Positions 1 to 10,999 of a stretch of 64,000 bases of DNA are shown piece by piece. Positions within the stretch are counted from its first letter, which is position 1, and each line of letters starts with the position of its first letter. The position numbers and the translations under genes are program-made. Where the stretch lies: assembly GCA_033032175.1 (NCBI GenBank), contig CM065321.1:16948501-17012500 (forward strand), given 5' to 3'. The notes beneath the pieces are model-generated. The model was not told the DNA's origin, did no database searches, and worked only from the letters and a program-made list of their open reading frames with translations. The DNA is from Saturnia japonica (taxonomy: Eukaryota > Arthropoda > Insecta > Lepidoptera > Saturniidae).

Positions 1-129
1 GTTTGTTCCGGGTAACCTCCACGGGTAATCTCGATTAGTGCTTGTGCCCGATCGACGGCATTCTATTTAGTGTCGAGAAAGACACGAGTCCGAATTCCGA
101 ATTGAAACTAATAATAGTAGTAGTAGTAG
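1..129. other. Edge sequence with TAG-rich microsatellite
   Basis: The first 20 bases resemble the 'tttgttccgggtaa' segment inside the Helitron-like copy at 36.3 kb, so the window probably opens in a fragment of that repeat. Bases 109-128 are a short run of TAG/TAA triplets that abuts the 46-bp tandem array. No gene is visible. Confidence 0.4.
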
Positions 130-1475
130 GCGTTTAGGAGCTCTTTAGTACATTTGAAGTAACACTCGATGCGAGGCGTTTAGGAGCTCGGTAGTACATT
201 TGAAGTAACACTCGATGCGAGGCGTTTAGGAGCTCGGTAGTACATTTGAAGTAACACTCGATGCGAGGCGTTTAGGAGCTCGGTAGTACATTTGAAGTAA
301 CACTCGATGCGAGGCGTTTAGGAGCTCGTAGTACATTTGAAGTAACACTCGATGCGAGGCGTTTAGGAGCTCGGTAGTACATTTGAAGTAACACTCGATG
401 CGAGGCGTTTAGGAGCTCGGTAGTACATTTGAAGTAACACTCGATGCGAGGCGTTTAGGAGCTCGGTAGTACATTTGAAGTAACACTCGATGCGAGGCGT
501 TTAGGAGCTCGGTAGTATATTGAAGTAACACTCGATGCGAGGCGTTTAGGAGCTCGGTAGTACATTTGAAGTAACACTCGATGCGAGGCGTTTAGGAGCT
601 CGGTAGTACATTTGAAGTAACACTCGATGCGAGGCGTTTAGGAGCTCGGTAGTACATTTGAAGTAACACTCGATGCGAGGCGTTTAGGAGCTCGGTAGAT
701 GCGAGGCGTTTAGGAGCTCGTTAGTACATTTGAAGTAACACTCGATGCACGGCGTTTAGGAGCTCGTTAGTACATTTGAAGTAACACTCGCTGCACGGCG
801 TTTAGGAGCTCGTTAGTACATTTGAAGTAACACTCGATGCACGGCGTTTAGGAGCTCGTTAGTACATTTGAAGTAACACTCGATGCACGGCGTTTAGGAG
901 CTCGGTAGTACATTTGAAGTAACACTCGATGCGAGGCGTTTAGGAGCTCGGTAGTACATTTGAAGTAACACTCGATGCGAGGCGTTTAGGAGCTCGGTAG
1001 TACATTTGAAGTAACACTCGATGCGAGGCGTTTAGGAGCTCGGTAGTACATTTGAAGTAACACTCGATGCGAGGCGTTTAGGAGCTCGTTAGTACATTTG
1101 AAGTAACACTCGATGCACGGCGTTTAGGAGCTCGTTAGTACATTTGAAGTAACACTCGATGCGAGGCGTTTAGGAGCTCGTTAGTACATTTGAAGTAACA
1201 CTCGATGCGAGGCGTTTAGGAGCTCGGTAGTACATTTGAAGTAACACTCGATGCGAGGCGTTTTGAAGCTCGTTAGTACATTTGAAGTAACACTCGCTGC
1301 GAGGCGTTTTGAAGCTCGTTAGTACATTTGAAGTAACACTCGCTGCACGGCGTTTAGGAGCTCGTTAGTACATTTGAAGTAACACTCGATGCACGGCGTT
1401 TAGGAGCTCGTTAGTACATTTGAAGCAACACTCGATGCGAGGCGTTTTGAAGCTCGGTAGTACATTTAAAGTAAT
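130..1475. repeat. Tandem array of a 46-bp satellite unit (about 29 copies)
   Basis: The unit runs from 'gcgtttaggagctcg' through 'gtagtacatttgaag' to 'taacactcgatgcgag' and repeats every 46 bases (for example 'taggagctcg' at 181 and 227). Three variants occur in blocks: gaggcg/ggtag units dominate 180-690 and 900-1085, cacggcg/gttag units 717-900 and parts of 1085-1420, and units with 'gcgttttgaagctc' occur from about 1250 and again at the end. One unit near 690 has lost its middle. Each unit contains the palindrome GAGCTC and a small CTCG-ATG-CGAG dyad. The period is not a multiple of 3 and there are no spacers, so it is neither a coding repeat nor a CRISPR array. It looks like a minisatellite grown by unequal exchange. 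Confidence 0.97.
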
Positions 1476-1589
1476 ACGAATGGCTTGCAAATTTGAGTAT
1501 ATACATTTCTAACAATTGAGGTACTCTTACATTATTTGTCATGTACCGATACAAATATATGGGGTCTTGTAAGTCCTACTCAACATTAA

Positions 1590-1642
1590 TTCTATTGCAT
1601 AGATTCTATAGTCCACGCAAGCGTAGCCGCGGGAACTGCTAG
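1590..1642 (+). mobile_element. 3' end of a Helitron-like element
   Basis: The segment reads 'tagtccacgcaagcgtagcc', then 'gcgggaactgctag', followed by T. Similar ends recur across the window and finish in CTAG|T, the 3' signature of lepidopteran non-autonomous Helitrons. The CTAG is at 1639-1642. The 5' part is not delimited. Confidence 0.5.
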
Positions 1643-2104
1643 TAGATTCTAATTATAAATTGCTTGTGCTTTTTTGCTTAAAATTATTGAATAATATGCA
1701 ACATTGAGTATGAATCTCCCACAATAAGTGATATAATGTACCTAGGTAAACATTTAATATATAAGCAAGCCATTTTATGATATCAGCGATATAGCCTCAA
1801 CACATTTATTACAGACCATGAATAATATTAAACAAATATTGTCTCACAGAATATAAGTTACGTGTTTCTTTAAATTACATAATTTTCTCGACTAAAACGT
1901 TTTAAGGAAACAATAATTAATAATATTGATTACCGGCTTGGGCGATAACTCACTTTTTTGTCTCTTAAACCATGGGCATAGATAGGATTTTGGTAAGGAA
2001 AAGTGACTGGTAAGAGCAAATTGATGTGCCCATATGCACTCTACTAGGAGTTATTGTCGGGATCTCAAACTGTCATGTAGTTGTTTTTGTTTTTTATTCA
2101 TAAA

Positions 2105-2560
2105 CTAGCTGTGCCCGCGGCTTCGCTCACGTGGACTACAGAACGCCCGCGAGAATCTTGCTTCCCCGCTCCCGGTTACTTTAAAGACAAAAATGCTGAT
2201 TAGGGGTGTTCCTTAGAAGATAGACAGACATATACTCTCCCAAAAGTTTTTTATGTCTTTTTAATGTCTACAAGTATTTAGTACATTAATTTGCTATATC
2301 TCTTATAGTTTACTCAGCGTAAGCCATTTAAGCGCCCGAATTCATTCGCCATGAACAGTTTTTTTTGAAACTAGCCTAAGTTTACTCCCTTAAATTCAGC
2401 TATTTACCAGTGAAAATCACGTCAAAATCAGTCCAACCGTTTCTAAGATTACCCGGAACAAACAGACCGACAGACAAAAATTAAAAAATGGCTATTTTGT
2501 TATAGGTATCGTATATACCTGTATATATATGCATTTAATAAAAAGTTGTTATTTTGACAT
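2105..2560 (-). mobile_element. Helitron-like non-autonomous element, family 'gccgcgggcacagCTAG'
   Basis: Read on the minus strand this copy ends 'gaagccgcgggcacagCTAG', followed by T. Its interior carries the segments 'ccaaccgtttctaagatta' and 'ggaacaaacagaccgacag', shared with copies at 27.2 kb and 36.3 kb. The GC-rich terminal palindrome and the CTAG end fit Helitron 3' architecture. It has no coding capacity. Confidence 0.55.
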
Positions 2561-2579
2561 TATAAAGAGACACCTCAAT

Positions 2580-2850
2580 TTTATTAATTGTATATATTTG
2601 TGTTGTGTGACCCTATATTGTGTAATACGGTTGGTTATTGTGCACAAGTGAAGTGGATTGGACATAAGAACATGGACCACGAATTCTGAGACGCCACAAA
2701 AATATTGTAGCAAGTTCTAACAAGGGAGCCACCATCTTGTTAGGATACTGAAATCGTCATAAGACAGGCCACTATATTGACTCGATAATGCCAGTAAAGG
2801 TTTTCAATAATGATGACTACTTACCTGTTTAGGAAGAAGAATACTTCTAA
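2580..2850 (+). repeat. Dispersed repeat family D, copy 1
   Basis: Shares 'agtgaagtggatt', 'aacaagggagccaccat' and the 3' motif 'aggaagaagaa' with copies at 33.29 and 46.59 kb. The GAA-rich 3' end suggests a retroposed element, perhaps a SINE mobilised by an RTE-type LINE. No coding frame is seen. Confidence 0.65.
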
Positions 2851-2964
2851 TAACAGCCAATAATTAAAATAAATGTGTATAAAACTTTTATAAGACTGGC
2901 AATGCAGTGGTTAAAATATTTAAAAAAGTGTGTTCGCATGATATTTCTAGGTTTGGCTATTTAA

Positions 2965-3372
2965 TCATCAAGCTTTCAAACGGCTGAAATGATGTTGTTT
3001 TTTTTTTTTTTATTAAAAGGAGACTTGATCGAGAACGTTCTTATAGCGTTCTGTGATTTGAGAAAATTTGTCCAGCCGTTTGAAAATTATCAGCTCTTTT
3101 CTAGTCGATAAATAGATGTGAGCATTTTCCATAGGTATTATCAAATCGAAATTGGCTATCTAACCGTGGCTGACGGTTTTACCTTTGTTAAAAATTTGGA
3201 TAGAAACCCCAGTCCCCCTTTAGGGATTTAATTTTTATAAATATTAGCGGACGTTTACGTCATAATAATTAAATATGTGCCAAAGTTTAGCCCAATCCGT
3301 TTAGTGGTTTGAGTTCTGTGTTGATAGATCAGTCAGTCAGTCAGTCACAGTTTCCTTTTATATATATTTAGA
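2965..3372 (+). repeat. Dispersed repeat with CAGT-rich 3' end
   Basis: Contains 'aaacggctgaa', 'cccaatccgtttagtgg' and 'gttgatagatcagtcagtc' ending in a (CAGT)n run. The last 200 bases reappear in reverse orientation at 50.69-50.90 kb. It is a non-coding interspersed repeat. I cannot assign a superfamily. Confidence 0.55.
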
Positions 3373-3379
3373 TGAAAAT

Positions 3380-4775
3380 AACAACCTTGACCTGATGTTA
3401 CAGTATCATCTAGAATCTGCAGGATATAATTAGAGATGAGTTAGGATTCTTCGACAACTTTAGTACCGTCAGTTAACCGCGGTACAAAAAATAAAATAAA
3501 ACAAAATTAATGTGGCACCTATATTCTGATTGGATTATGAAACAACTGTTCACAGACAGTGGAGTTGGTTTATCGCTTGGAGGATTTTAAAATGATGCCA
3601 TTTTAACAAACTTTAATTTAAATAGACTATTGAAATAGATGAAACCGCCCAAGGTCGCAGATAACGAAGGAAATACAAACCATACCATTTCAGATAACTG
3701 TTAATTGTGCGTTGCGAATACTATCTGGATAAATTGATTTATCATTTTACTTCTTTTCTAGTGTAATATGATACAGTAGCTCGTGCTAGTAGAATTTTGC
3801 TAAAACGGTATACAAAGATGGCGGATGAATTTACCATAGGTGCTCCTTAATAGATCTTCATTTTAGTGTGCCAATTAGCTAGAAAATTGTCTTACTGGTA
3901 GGCAGAAATAATGGAGGACTAACTATTCTCTCAATAAAACTTTTTTTTTGGTTCAGAGGCGAATATGGCGTCAATTTCTGGATCGTCGGTAGATCAAGTT
4001 CAACCAGATCATCATATGAAAGGTGGTTACCAAATAACTACTCGGCTAAACAGCTTACAACTGTATTAAATTAGCTTTCTTTACTTAGTAAGGTTCAACA
4101 GAACACTTTCAAAATAAGTACGAATAAATCTATAATAATGTTTAATATTTTCTAACAAGTTCTATATTGGAAGATTCATTCCTTATAAAAATATTTTACA
4201 CTATTTTAGTCGGTATCTAACCGGCCAATATATAGAAATTTTACTTTACCAAAAGAAAAAATAGTGGCAAATACTGTTCTTCAAATTTAATAACCCTTCA
4301 TACATGCGCGTTTGTTTTATGTGCTGCTTGTTTATCGTATAGTTAGACTATACTACATGTTTTGCTTTGCTAATTTATCAATGTTTTCCTTCACCTAATT
4401 TCGCTTTGTACACTCGTCTACCAAAATATTTGGTTGCAAGAAAAATGAACGCGAAATACTTAGTGTTTTGTGAAGAAATGTACCTATTATAATTGAAGCC
4501 GAATTTTTTCGTTAAGAATTAGGTCAGGCCAACCTGTAAGGAGGCTGCGGCAAACACCTAGATTAGATATGTGATACGTTGAACAAACATTGTATGTACG
4601 ACGGCAGTGGAGACGCAAGCGCACTGCGTCTCGCCTGGTCTAACTTATATATTTATAACATAACAATTATTATTATATTTTTTAAATCTTGTAAGAAAAT
4701 AGAAGCGAACTAGAAAATCCATACCAAAAACATATACTGCATGGTTATTAGGAAGGAATTCCTCATTAGAGAGCT
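3380..4775. other. AT-rich stretch with no recognised gene
   Basis: I see no coding frame longer than chance, no splice-flanked exon and no clear repeat family. A small perfect stem (gagacgca / tgcgtctc, 4610-4632) sits near the right end. Confidence 0.5.
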
Positions 4776-4779
4776 AGGG

Positions 4780-5010
4780 TACAGAGACATTTTGTTGGCC
4801 ATTTGTCTGTACTTGGTGCAGTTTAACTGGTGGAAAACCTCAACCCTAGAGAAGATCGCAGCTACTTGTGTTGTGTTCCTGCGGTGAGTTGGGTTTCCCG
4901 AGCTCTTTTGAGTAAGGGGGTTCAAAGTAGGCAACGCGCTAAGATACCTATGGTATTACAAGCGTCCATAGGCTACGGTAGACACTTACAATCGGGTGGG
5001 ATGTATGCTA
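4780..5010 (+). repeat. Dispersed repeat family B, copy 1
   Basis: Carries the family landmarks 'gaagatcgcagctacttg', 'gtgttcctgcgg', 'gcaacgcgctaagat' and 'taggctacggtag'. Other copies lie at 26.6, 30.3, 49.74, 52.15, 54.99 and 63.2 kb. Complete copies are about 230-250 bases and end 'cttagttgtataaaaaa', so this is a poly-A-tailed retroposon (SINE or LINE 3' end). Confidence 0.7.
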
Positions 5011-5539
5011 CCTTATTGGTATTAATTAGTGCATTTCGTGTTATGCAATATTTTTATAACAATTATTAATATTGTTAATCTCGTAAATCCCGGTTGTTAA
5101 AATAAAATAAGTTGTTTTGGGGAAAAAAGTGGGAATCTTTATTCCTAAAACTTACGTAACGTAACTTTAGTTACAAACCTGGAAATATTCGCCATAATGG
5201 GCAGGTAAGGCACTTTAACGTGCACCAAGAGAAGAAGTGTGGCTTTGTCACTTTCAAGCGAAGAAACGAACAAATACTGTATTACTTAACGGCCTAAAAA
5301 GTGTTTATAACTCTGGAACTATTACTAATAGAACTATGTTCCTTATATAGGAAGATAGAGAATTTTTAAGTCTATAACTTTGCATTAAAAAGCCACAATT
5401 GTGGCCTAACTAGGGTGGAGGCGGCCTGTACCGGGAGCCACTTGTTTGGTAGTGACATCCGACCGGTTAACACCAGTGCTAGCTAGGCCATTGCTAACAA
5501 GTGCTATCTACTGCAATTTAATGGACAAAAACCAAAATT

Positions 5540-5690
5540 TACTACCAGGCCGGCATGACACCGGCGTCGGCGAATGGATTAAAATCTTTCAGTGGTCGCC
5601 GTTGTGTGTAGATGATACTGTGCTTACCATCAGGGACAGTACCTATAGTCAATATGCCGAGGTACTATTAAACAATTTTGGGTAAAAATT
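5540..5690 (+). mobile_element. 3' tail of a jockey-type LINE
   Basis: Contains 'ggccggcatgacaccggc', 'gtggtcgccgttgtgtgta' and 'tcaatatgccgaggtac'. The same string follows the reverse-transcriptase remnant at 15.06-15.19 kb, which identifies it as the LINE 3' untranslated tail. Confidence 0.65.
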
Positions 5691-5694
5691 ATTT

Positions 5695-6340
5695 TCGAAG
5701 TGTAATAGTTCGGTCCTGAATAATTGTGCGATTTGAAAATAAATTTTGATTTTGAATTAAATAAGTTGCAAATATTATAAAAATATATCATTCGAAAAAA
5801 AATATAATCCGTACCTACTGTTTCAAATGGTTAGAGAAATTATCAAATCGTGTATTTTACGTCCTGGAATGCGTTATGTAAACTCTTGAAGAGTTAATAA
5901 AGCGTTTCGCTTAGTCCAATAACAACGTTTGTTTTCATTTGTTAGTTCGAGCCAGATAACAAGCTTCAATTACAAGATATACTACTATTCTAACTATCTT
6001 TCATCATGACCTATCACTGCCAGGGTAGGCAGAAAAGGTGAAGATTTATTTTCTTTACCTTTGCAATCTTGTTTCTTTTTCTTTTTGATCCGCAAGTAAG
6101 CCGCGGACTCAAACATACGCATTGCATTTTCAAGTGACGAAAGCGTCTTTCTTCCCAATCAGAAATTCTATGTATTTTTTTTGTTTAATGAAGAGACAGT
6201 CTAATGTTACATACTTTCGCCATTTATAAATTAATAGTAAATAAATCTTTGTTAAATATCAACAATAACCAATCATTATAATATGTATAAGTCAGAATTA
6301 TAGTTTATCCCGCCGAGAGATGACAGCAGTTCAAATTAAT
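5695..6340. other. AT-rich stretch with no recognised gene
   Basis: No coding exon, RNA gene or assignable repeat was recognised here. Confidence 0.45.
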
Positions 6341-6344
6341 TTTT

Positions 6345-6830
6345 TACCGACTTTAAAAAAAAGAAAGTTACAATCCGGTTGTTTATTCTTTATTGTTGAT
6401 GTTCAGCCATAACTTTCTATGTTCATGATCCGATTGAGATAATTCTTTTATCATTGGAAAGAGGAAACCTCAAAGATGGTCGCATTATTAATTTCATTAC
6501 TATTGAAACTTCGAATTTGAAGACACCACGAAACTCCACAAAATCATTGAAGTCGGTTTTCTTTTTTAACCGACATCAAAAAGGGGGAGGTTTCTCAAGA
6601 CGAATTTTTTTTATGGATGTTCAGCCATAGCTTCTTTGTTTATGAACCAATTTAAATGATTCTTTTTTATTTGGAAAGGGGATATCTCAAGGGTTTTCCA
6701 TTTTAATTTTATTGGCATTGGATCTTCTTATTTGAAGATACACCAGGGAACTTCTCAAAATGATTAAAGTTGGTTTTCCTTTTTGTTAAAAATTGTCTTG
6801 TTTTTTACAATTATTATGACGTACATGCGT
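6345..6830 (+). repeat. Two tandem copies of palindromic MITE-like family C
   Basis: Two copies of about 230 bases lie head to tail (6345-6570 and 6570-6830). Each runs from 'ttaccgactttaaaaa' or 'aaccgacatcaaaaagg', through 'gatgttcagccata' and 'gaagatacaccaggg', to 'aagtcggttttc' or 'aagttggttttcc'. The ends AACCGACTTCAA and TTGAAGTTGGTT are inverted repeats of each other, which suggests a small DNA transposon. Other copies are at 8.1, 9.65, 46.5, 50.15, 57.04 and 59.13 kb. Confidence 0.65.
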
Positions 6831-6834
6831 TAGA

Positions 6835-7300
6835 AAATATTTTAGACATCTAGTCTAGTCTTCCTACCAATAATAATACCTACTATTGGAAAATTTGCAA
6901 GGTAATGCTCACGGTGTAAGCGACAGTCAACCTGGAATGCCGTTAGATCTTGGATCTTAATGTATCATGATTTGGATTGCAGAACAAAAGCTAACATTGG
7001 TAAGTTGTCTCAACACATAGCAACTATTTTCACAATCTTATCTCGCATAATACGATGACAGGCGAATATTTCAAAGCGTATGTAATCAGTTATGAGGCGA
7101 AAACAAATTATAAAACCGTACATTAAACTTGGAAGATAAATATTTTACACCTGTAATGCGGTTCATTTCACTCGTGTTAAAGTTATTCAAATAACTCTCA
7201 GCCGCATCTCGATCTCACTTCCCGTACTTGTCCACAGCTTGTCAGATTTTTTATGTTTAATGCTCCTACTCCGCTCATTAGGGTATTAGCGTTATATATC
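6835..7300. other. AT-rich stretch with no recognised gene
   Basis: Nothing assignable was seen between the family C pair and the Helitron-like copy. Confidence 0.4.
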
Positions 7301-7304
7301 ATTG

Positions 7305-7694
7305 TATTAATACGTGAAGCAAATCTTTCTACCTCTTTTTAAGCGTATTGCCTGCACGGAAGACTGTGAGATTTGGCATGGTTAAAGTTTATATAGAGGA
7401 GTGCAGAAAGCTAAAATGTATCTGTAATACCCGTTACTAATATATTAAATTAAATAAATTAATACTGAGAATACAAACTTTGACTCGATCAGTTCCATTG
7501 AACTTAGACCCCACCAAAGAATATACTACTCTCTACCGAGAGGACCCCACAAAATATTGACATTGTCACTCAACAAAAAGTGACAGCAAGTGATATAATA
7601 TTCATTGTTTAGGTTCATACTGCAAATGTCAAACGTAAAATAGTCTATGATTAAAAAGTCGCTGGTCGAATTTCGATCTTAGGGCGACCGCTAG
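7305..7694 (+). mobile_element. Helitron-like element family A, copy 1
   Basis: Starts near 'attaatacgtgaagcaaa' and ends 'gcgaccgCTAG' followed by T. About 15 bases before the CTAG lies the imperfect hairpin 'ggtcgaatttcgatc'. A hairpin just upstream of a CTRR end inserted before T is the Helitron 3' signature. Interior landmarks are 'tttaagcgtattgc', 'cattgaacttagacccc' and 'gtgacagcaagtgat'. This copy has an extra segment of about 35 bases near 7525-7550 absent from the other copies. It is non-coding. Confidence 0.65.
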
Positions 7695-8134
7695 TAATTA
7701 TACTATTTAGTTATGTAACTTTCCTCAATAAATAGACTATGAAATAAGAAAATGATTTTTGAAACCTGATAGTTTCAGGGATTTGCGCATTCAAACAAAG
7801 AAACAACTAAAAAAATTAAAATACTTTGTATCTATACGTACTAAAACGATGACTTATGTTTTCTTGTGAGTTATACAACTTGTAGTTTAAAAAAAAAACT
7901 ATAAAAACTCTCATTCGATGGATTTCCTGGACTAGCACTTTCATTCTATGCTTTTCATCATGATGATTTTTTTACACCGAAAGCTCAGGTTCACTTAGAT
8001 TTGTACCCATGTGAAAAATTGCAGTATCAGGACATGCTACCACTCAGCTATCACCTCTTCGATTAATGTATAGTATTGCGATTACATTTAAATGTGTAAA
8101 TTTGTTTAAAAATGTATAAACAAAACAATTTTTC

Positions 8135-8265
8135 ATAAAAAAGAGAACTAACTTCAATGATTTTGAAGAGTTCCCTGGTGTGTCTTCAAGTTGAAGATCT
8201 AAAACCAATGCAATTAAAATGAGAGAACCCTTGAGGTTTCCCCTATCATTTTATATATGAAGGTG
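8135..8265 (-). repeat. Family C fragment
   Basis: The plus strand reads 'ttgaagagttccctggtgtg' and 'gaacccttgaggtttcccc', the reverse complement of the 3' half of family C. Confidence 0.6.
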
Positions 8266-8504
8266 GTAAAGCAGAGGTTACGGCATCTTGGCCTGTTGGT
8301 AAGCGTATGTAAGACGTTGCATGAGAATAAGAATTGCGAGCGATCTTCTGTAATTTCGAAATATTTTAAAATAAACAAAAATCAGCAAGTCATAATTTAC
8401 CTTCACAGCTAAACTATATGGAGCGCATATGTAACATGTGACCATTTAGATCAATATGGAATAATATAAATTAGTATCGATTTTTCGTTGTAGGTTTAGC
8501 GTTG

Positions 8505-8680
8505 TGGCCACAATCTTACCTGATTTTAAATAACCATGTGGCTCAAGATGGTAGCACGCTAAGCCTAGTGGAAAACTGGTTCTCAATTGCAGCTGCTGGA
8601 ACACACCTATTGGTGCTTGGCGACAGATTTTTAACTTCAGGGTGGTAGCTTGCTAAGCGGGCATTAAGATAAAAAAAAAC
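8505..8680 (-). repeat. SINE body fragment (tRNA-headed family, head missing)
   Basis: Contains 'gctaagcctagtgg', 'cttggcgacagatttt' and 'gtggtagcttgctaagcggg', the reverse complement of the body of the complete SINE at 17.8-18.06 kb. The tRNA-like head is absent, which fits 5' truncation. Confidence 0.7.
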
Positions 8681-8684
8681 CACC

Positions 8685-9635
8685 AAGCAAAATTAATTAA
8701 GGCGACTGAGTTCGTAAATTTCAAATTCAACAGACAATTCACCAAGATTCTGTATGGAACCTTTTTTTCTTTTTTTACTATAGTCGTCCATGTTTATAGA
8801 ATACTATATACATGTACACATGTTCCTTCCTTTCTCCCAGGAGGCAGAGACATGTATATGTATGAGTTAGTTTAGCTCGAATTTTCTACGGATAGGGAAT
8901 CAGTCAGTTCATTACCTTTTCGCAATCGCGGCAACAGTCCATGCCGAGGTCCGGCAACTTTGGCACCCTTGCGCGCATGTTAAGCGCTTTAAGCGCTCGC
9001 CTTCAAGCCTGGTGAAGCTGTCAAATACATTAGCGGCTCCATTTGTTTAGGGCCCCTAAGGCTAACAGTATAGTGAGTGAGAAAAAAAGAAGTCTATTAG
9101 TAGATAAATATAACGTGATAATTTCTAGACGAATAATCGAAGCAAAATCAATTCTGTACTTTACTATCACATACACTCACATAAGTGGCCTTTTGGACGG
9201 ATTAAGAATTAATTAAGATTAAGTTTCATTGAATTTATTAACCGGCAAATCGGTAATCTTCGTATAAACACACTGAAATTTCTAACACGTTGAAAATAGG
9301 ACAAAGTTTTATAGGTGCAAACTTTGGCTTTGAATATAATGTAGACAAGTGCATAAGTATGTAACATAGCATAGATAAACACAGGTCGCGAGAACAAACA
9401 CAAAAACCTAAGCTATGATCTAAGAGTTACTCTGAAGCGATAAAATCTCGAGGTTATTTTTTATATTATCTACATATATAAAAAAGTACGTTTGTTTGTT
9501 TGTTTCGTACTCGTTCCTATATCATTTACCAGCAAAGATTTCTTAATTAATAATAACATTATACAATAGGTGGCGTTTGAGTGGTTTCATTTTGAATTCA
9601 ATGGCCAAAAGTTGAAATACTAAAAATTTTAACAA
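8685..9635. other. No recognised gene; one CpG-richer patch
   Basis: Apart from a GC-richer patch at 8940-9030 and a (GTTT)n run near 9490, no exon, RNA gene or repeat boundary was recognised. Confidence 0.4.
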
Positions 9636-9639
9636 ACAA

Positions 9640-9930
9640 GACAATTTTTAACAAAAATGAAAACCAACTTCAATGACTTTGAAGAGTTCCCTTGTGTATT
9701 TTCGAAGTTCGAAATCCCAGTGCTATTGAAATTAACAAGGTGTTCCATCCTTGAGGACAAAAGAAGAATCATCCGAATCGGTTCATATACAAAGAAGTTA
9801 TTGCTGAACAACCAAAAAACAAAAATACATTCGAATCGAGTATGTAGCCTTCGACATTTTTATTTTGAAATATATGTAGAAATAAATGCAGATAATAGAA
9901 AAGACAATCGGATCAAAAACCATGTTGTGT
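9640..9930 (-). repeat. Family C copy
   Basis: The plus strand reads 'acaagacaatttttaac', 'gaaaaccaacttcaatgac', 'gttattgctgaaca', then 'aaaatacattcgaatcgag'. This is a nearly full-length family C element in reverse. The 91-aa open frame here is only the repeat read through. Confidence 0.65.
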
Positions 9931-10054
9931 AAGTATAAAAGTTGTGTCCCATATCGTTTCTTTTAAACACGTAAAATAAGTCACCTGAAATAACGACAGA
10001 GCTTACTTTAATTGTATTTACGCCATTACACCATATTCGTAAAACTATAACACG

Positions 10055-10260
10055 CCAGGTTTTGTCAAAGACCAGCACAGTTTTAATAATAGAAATAGAT
10101 ATACCTAAATTAGTTGTACCGTGTTTTAGATTTACTAAGACTAATAAGTTTTATAGGTACAATAGTAGTATTAGGCTCTATAATAAGATTCTAAAGCACA
10201 TTACTGGTTTACTAGACAATGAGTTCAAGGACCATGTCAAGCAGGTTTTCTTGTGAAAAA
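10055..10260 (+). pseudogene. LINE reverse-transcriptase C-terminal fragment (family T), copy 1a
   Basis: The translation holds R-L-Y-N-K-I near its middle and N-E-F-K-D-H-V-K-Q-V before the stop, the extreme C-terminus of the non-LTR reverse transcriptase whose 3' tail is scattered across this window. Only about 60 residues remain, with no catalytic domain. It is a dead 5'-truncated retrocopy. The clade (CR1/jockey-like) is inferred from resemblance. Confidence 0.6.
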
Positions 10261-10319
10261 GTTAAAGGTGAATCTTTATTATAGATTTTAAATCTGAATC
10301 CCTCTCTGTGCACCGACTC

Positions 10320-10745
10320 AATTATTAACAGCCACAATTTCAATACTAGAAATAAATATATAATAGTTATCCCATCTTTAAGACTTAATAAGAGAAATAA
10401 AAGATTTAGGTTCTATAATAAACTTCCTAAGCACATTATTGATTTTCCGGATAATAAGTTTAAGAATCATGTTAAGCTGGTTTTATTGTCGAAAGGGTTT
10501 ATAGGATGGCTGATTACATGAACGATGGTGATGTCTGGCTGTGATTCCCTCTTTGTACATCTACTGAAAATGATAATAACTGTATATCATTTAATACTGT
10601 AAAAAAGAAAATAAGATGTTTATAAACCCGATTGAGTTTCTTGTCGGTTCTTCTCGATGGCTGGGATGTTTTCCGAACTGGTCGTAGTTTATTTAAAAAA
10701 TTCATAAGTGTCTTCTTAGGTCATAATTGAATTAAAAAAAAATTT
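10320..10745 (+). pseudogene. LINE family T 3' end, copy 1b
   Basis: Repeats the same C-terminal segment ('ggttctataataaacttcc', 'aatcatgttaagctgg', 'ggatggctgattacatgaac') and then the full 3' tail: 'gagtttcttgtcggttcttc', 'gctgggatgttttccgaac', 'ttcataagtgtcttcttagg' and a poly-A stretch at 10733-10742. It follows copy 1a directly in the same orientation. Confidence 0.75.
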
Positions 10746-10814
10746 GGTTATTAGATGATATTGTATTATATTAATTATTAATTAATTGAATTAAATGAAA
10801 GTAATTAATATTAA

Positions 10815-10890
10815 GTTGAAAAAAAAAATGAAGTCTGGGATGTTTTACGAACCGGTAGTAGTAGTGTTTGACGTTCATAGGTGCATCGAT
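10815..10890 (+). repeat. LINE family T tail fragment, copy 1c
   Basis: Contains 'gtctgggatgttttacgaac', 'cggtagtagtagtgtttgac' and 'gttcatagg', a third partial tail in the same orientation. Confidence 0.6.
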
Positions 10891-10994
10891 TGCAATTATA
10901 TTTTTTATGTAGATACGGCATTAACGCTCTTTACATGGCGTCATAAATGAGAGGCAATTACCCATATTTCTCTTTGGTTTTGATACCGGCGCGG

Positions 10995-10999
10995 CGGCG
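10995..10999. repeat. Transib target-site duplication, left (CGGCG)
   Basis: The five bases CGGCG directly precede the left TIR and are repeated at 13682-13686. Five-base GC-rich duplications of CGNCG type are characteristic of Transib integration. Confidence 0.85.

Noticed and set aside
130..1475. Possible CRISPR-like array
   Set aside because: The units are contiguous with no unique spacers, and the setting is eukaryotic.
2105..2125. Interpretation of 'ctagctgtgcccgcggcttc' as a coding or promoter motif
   Set aside because: The string recurs at many sites as the terminus of Helitron-like elements.
9657..9932. 91-codon plus-strand frame
   Set aside because: It is the family C repeat read through; homologous copies carry stops.
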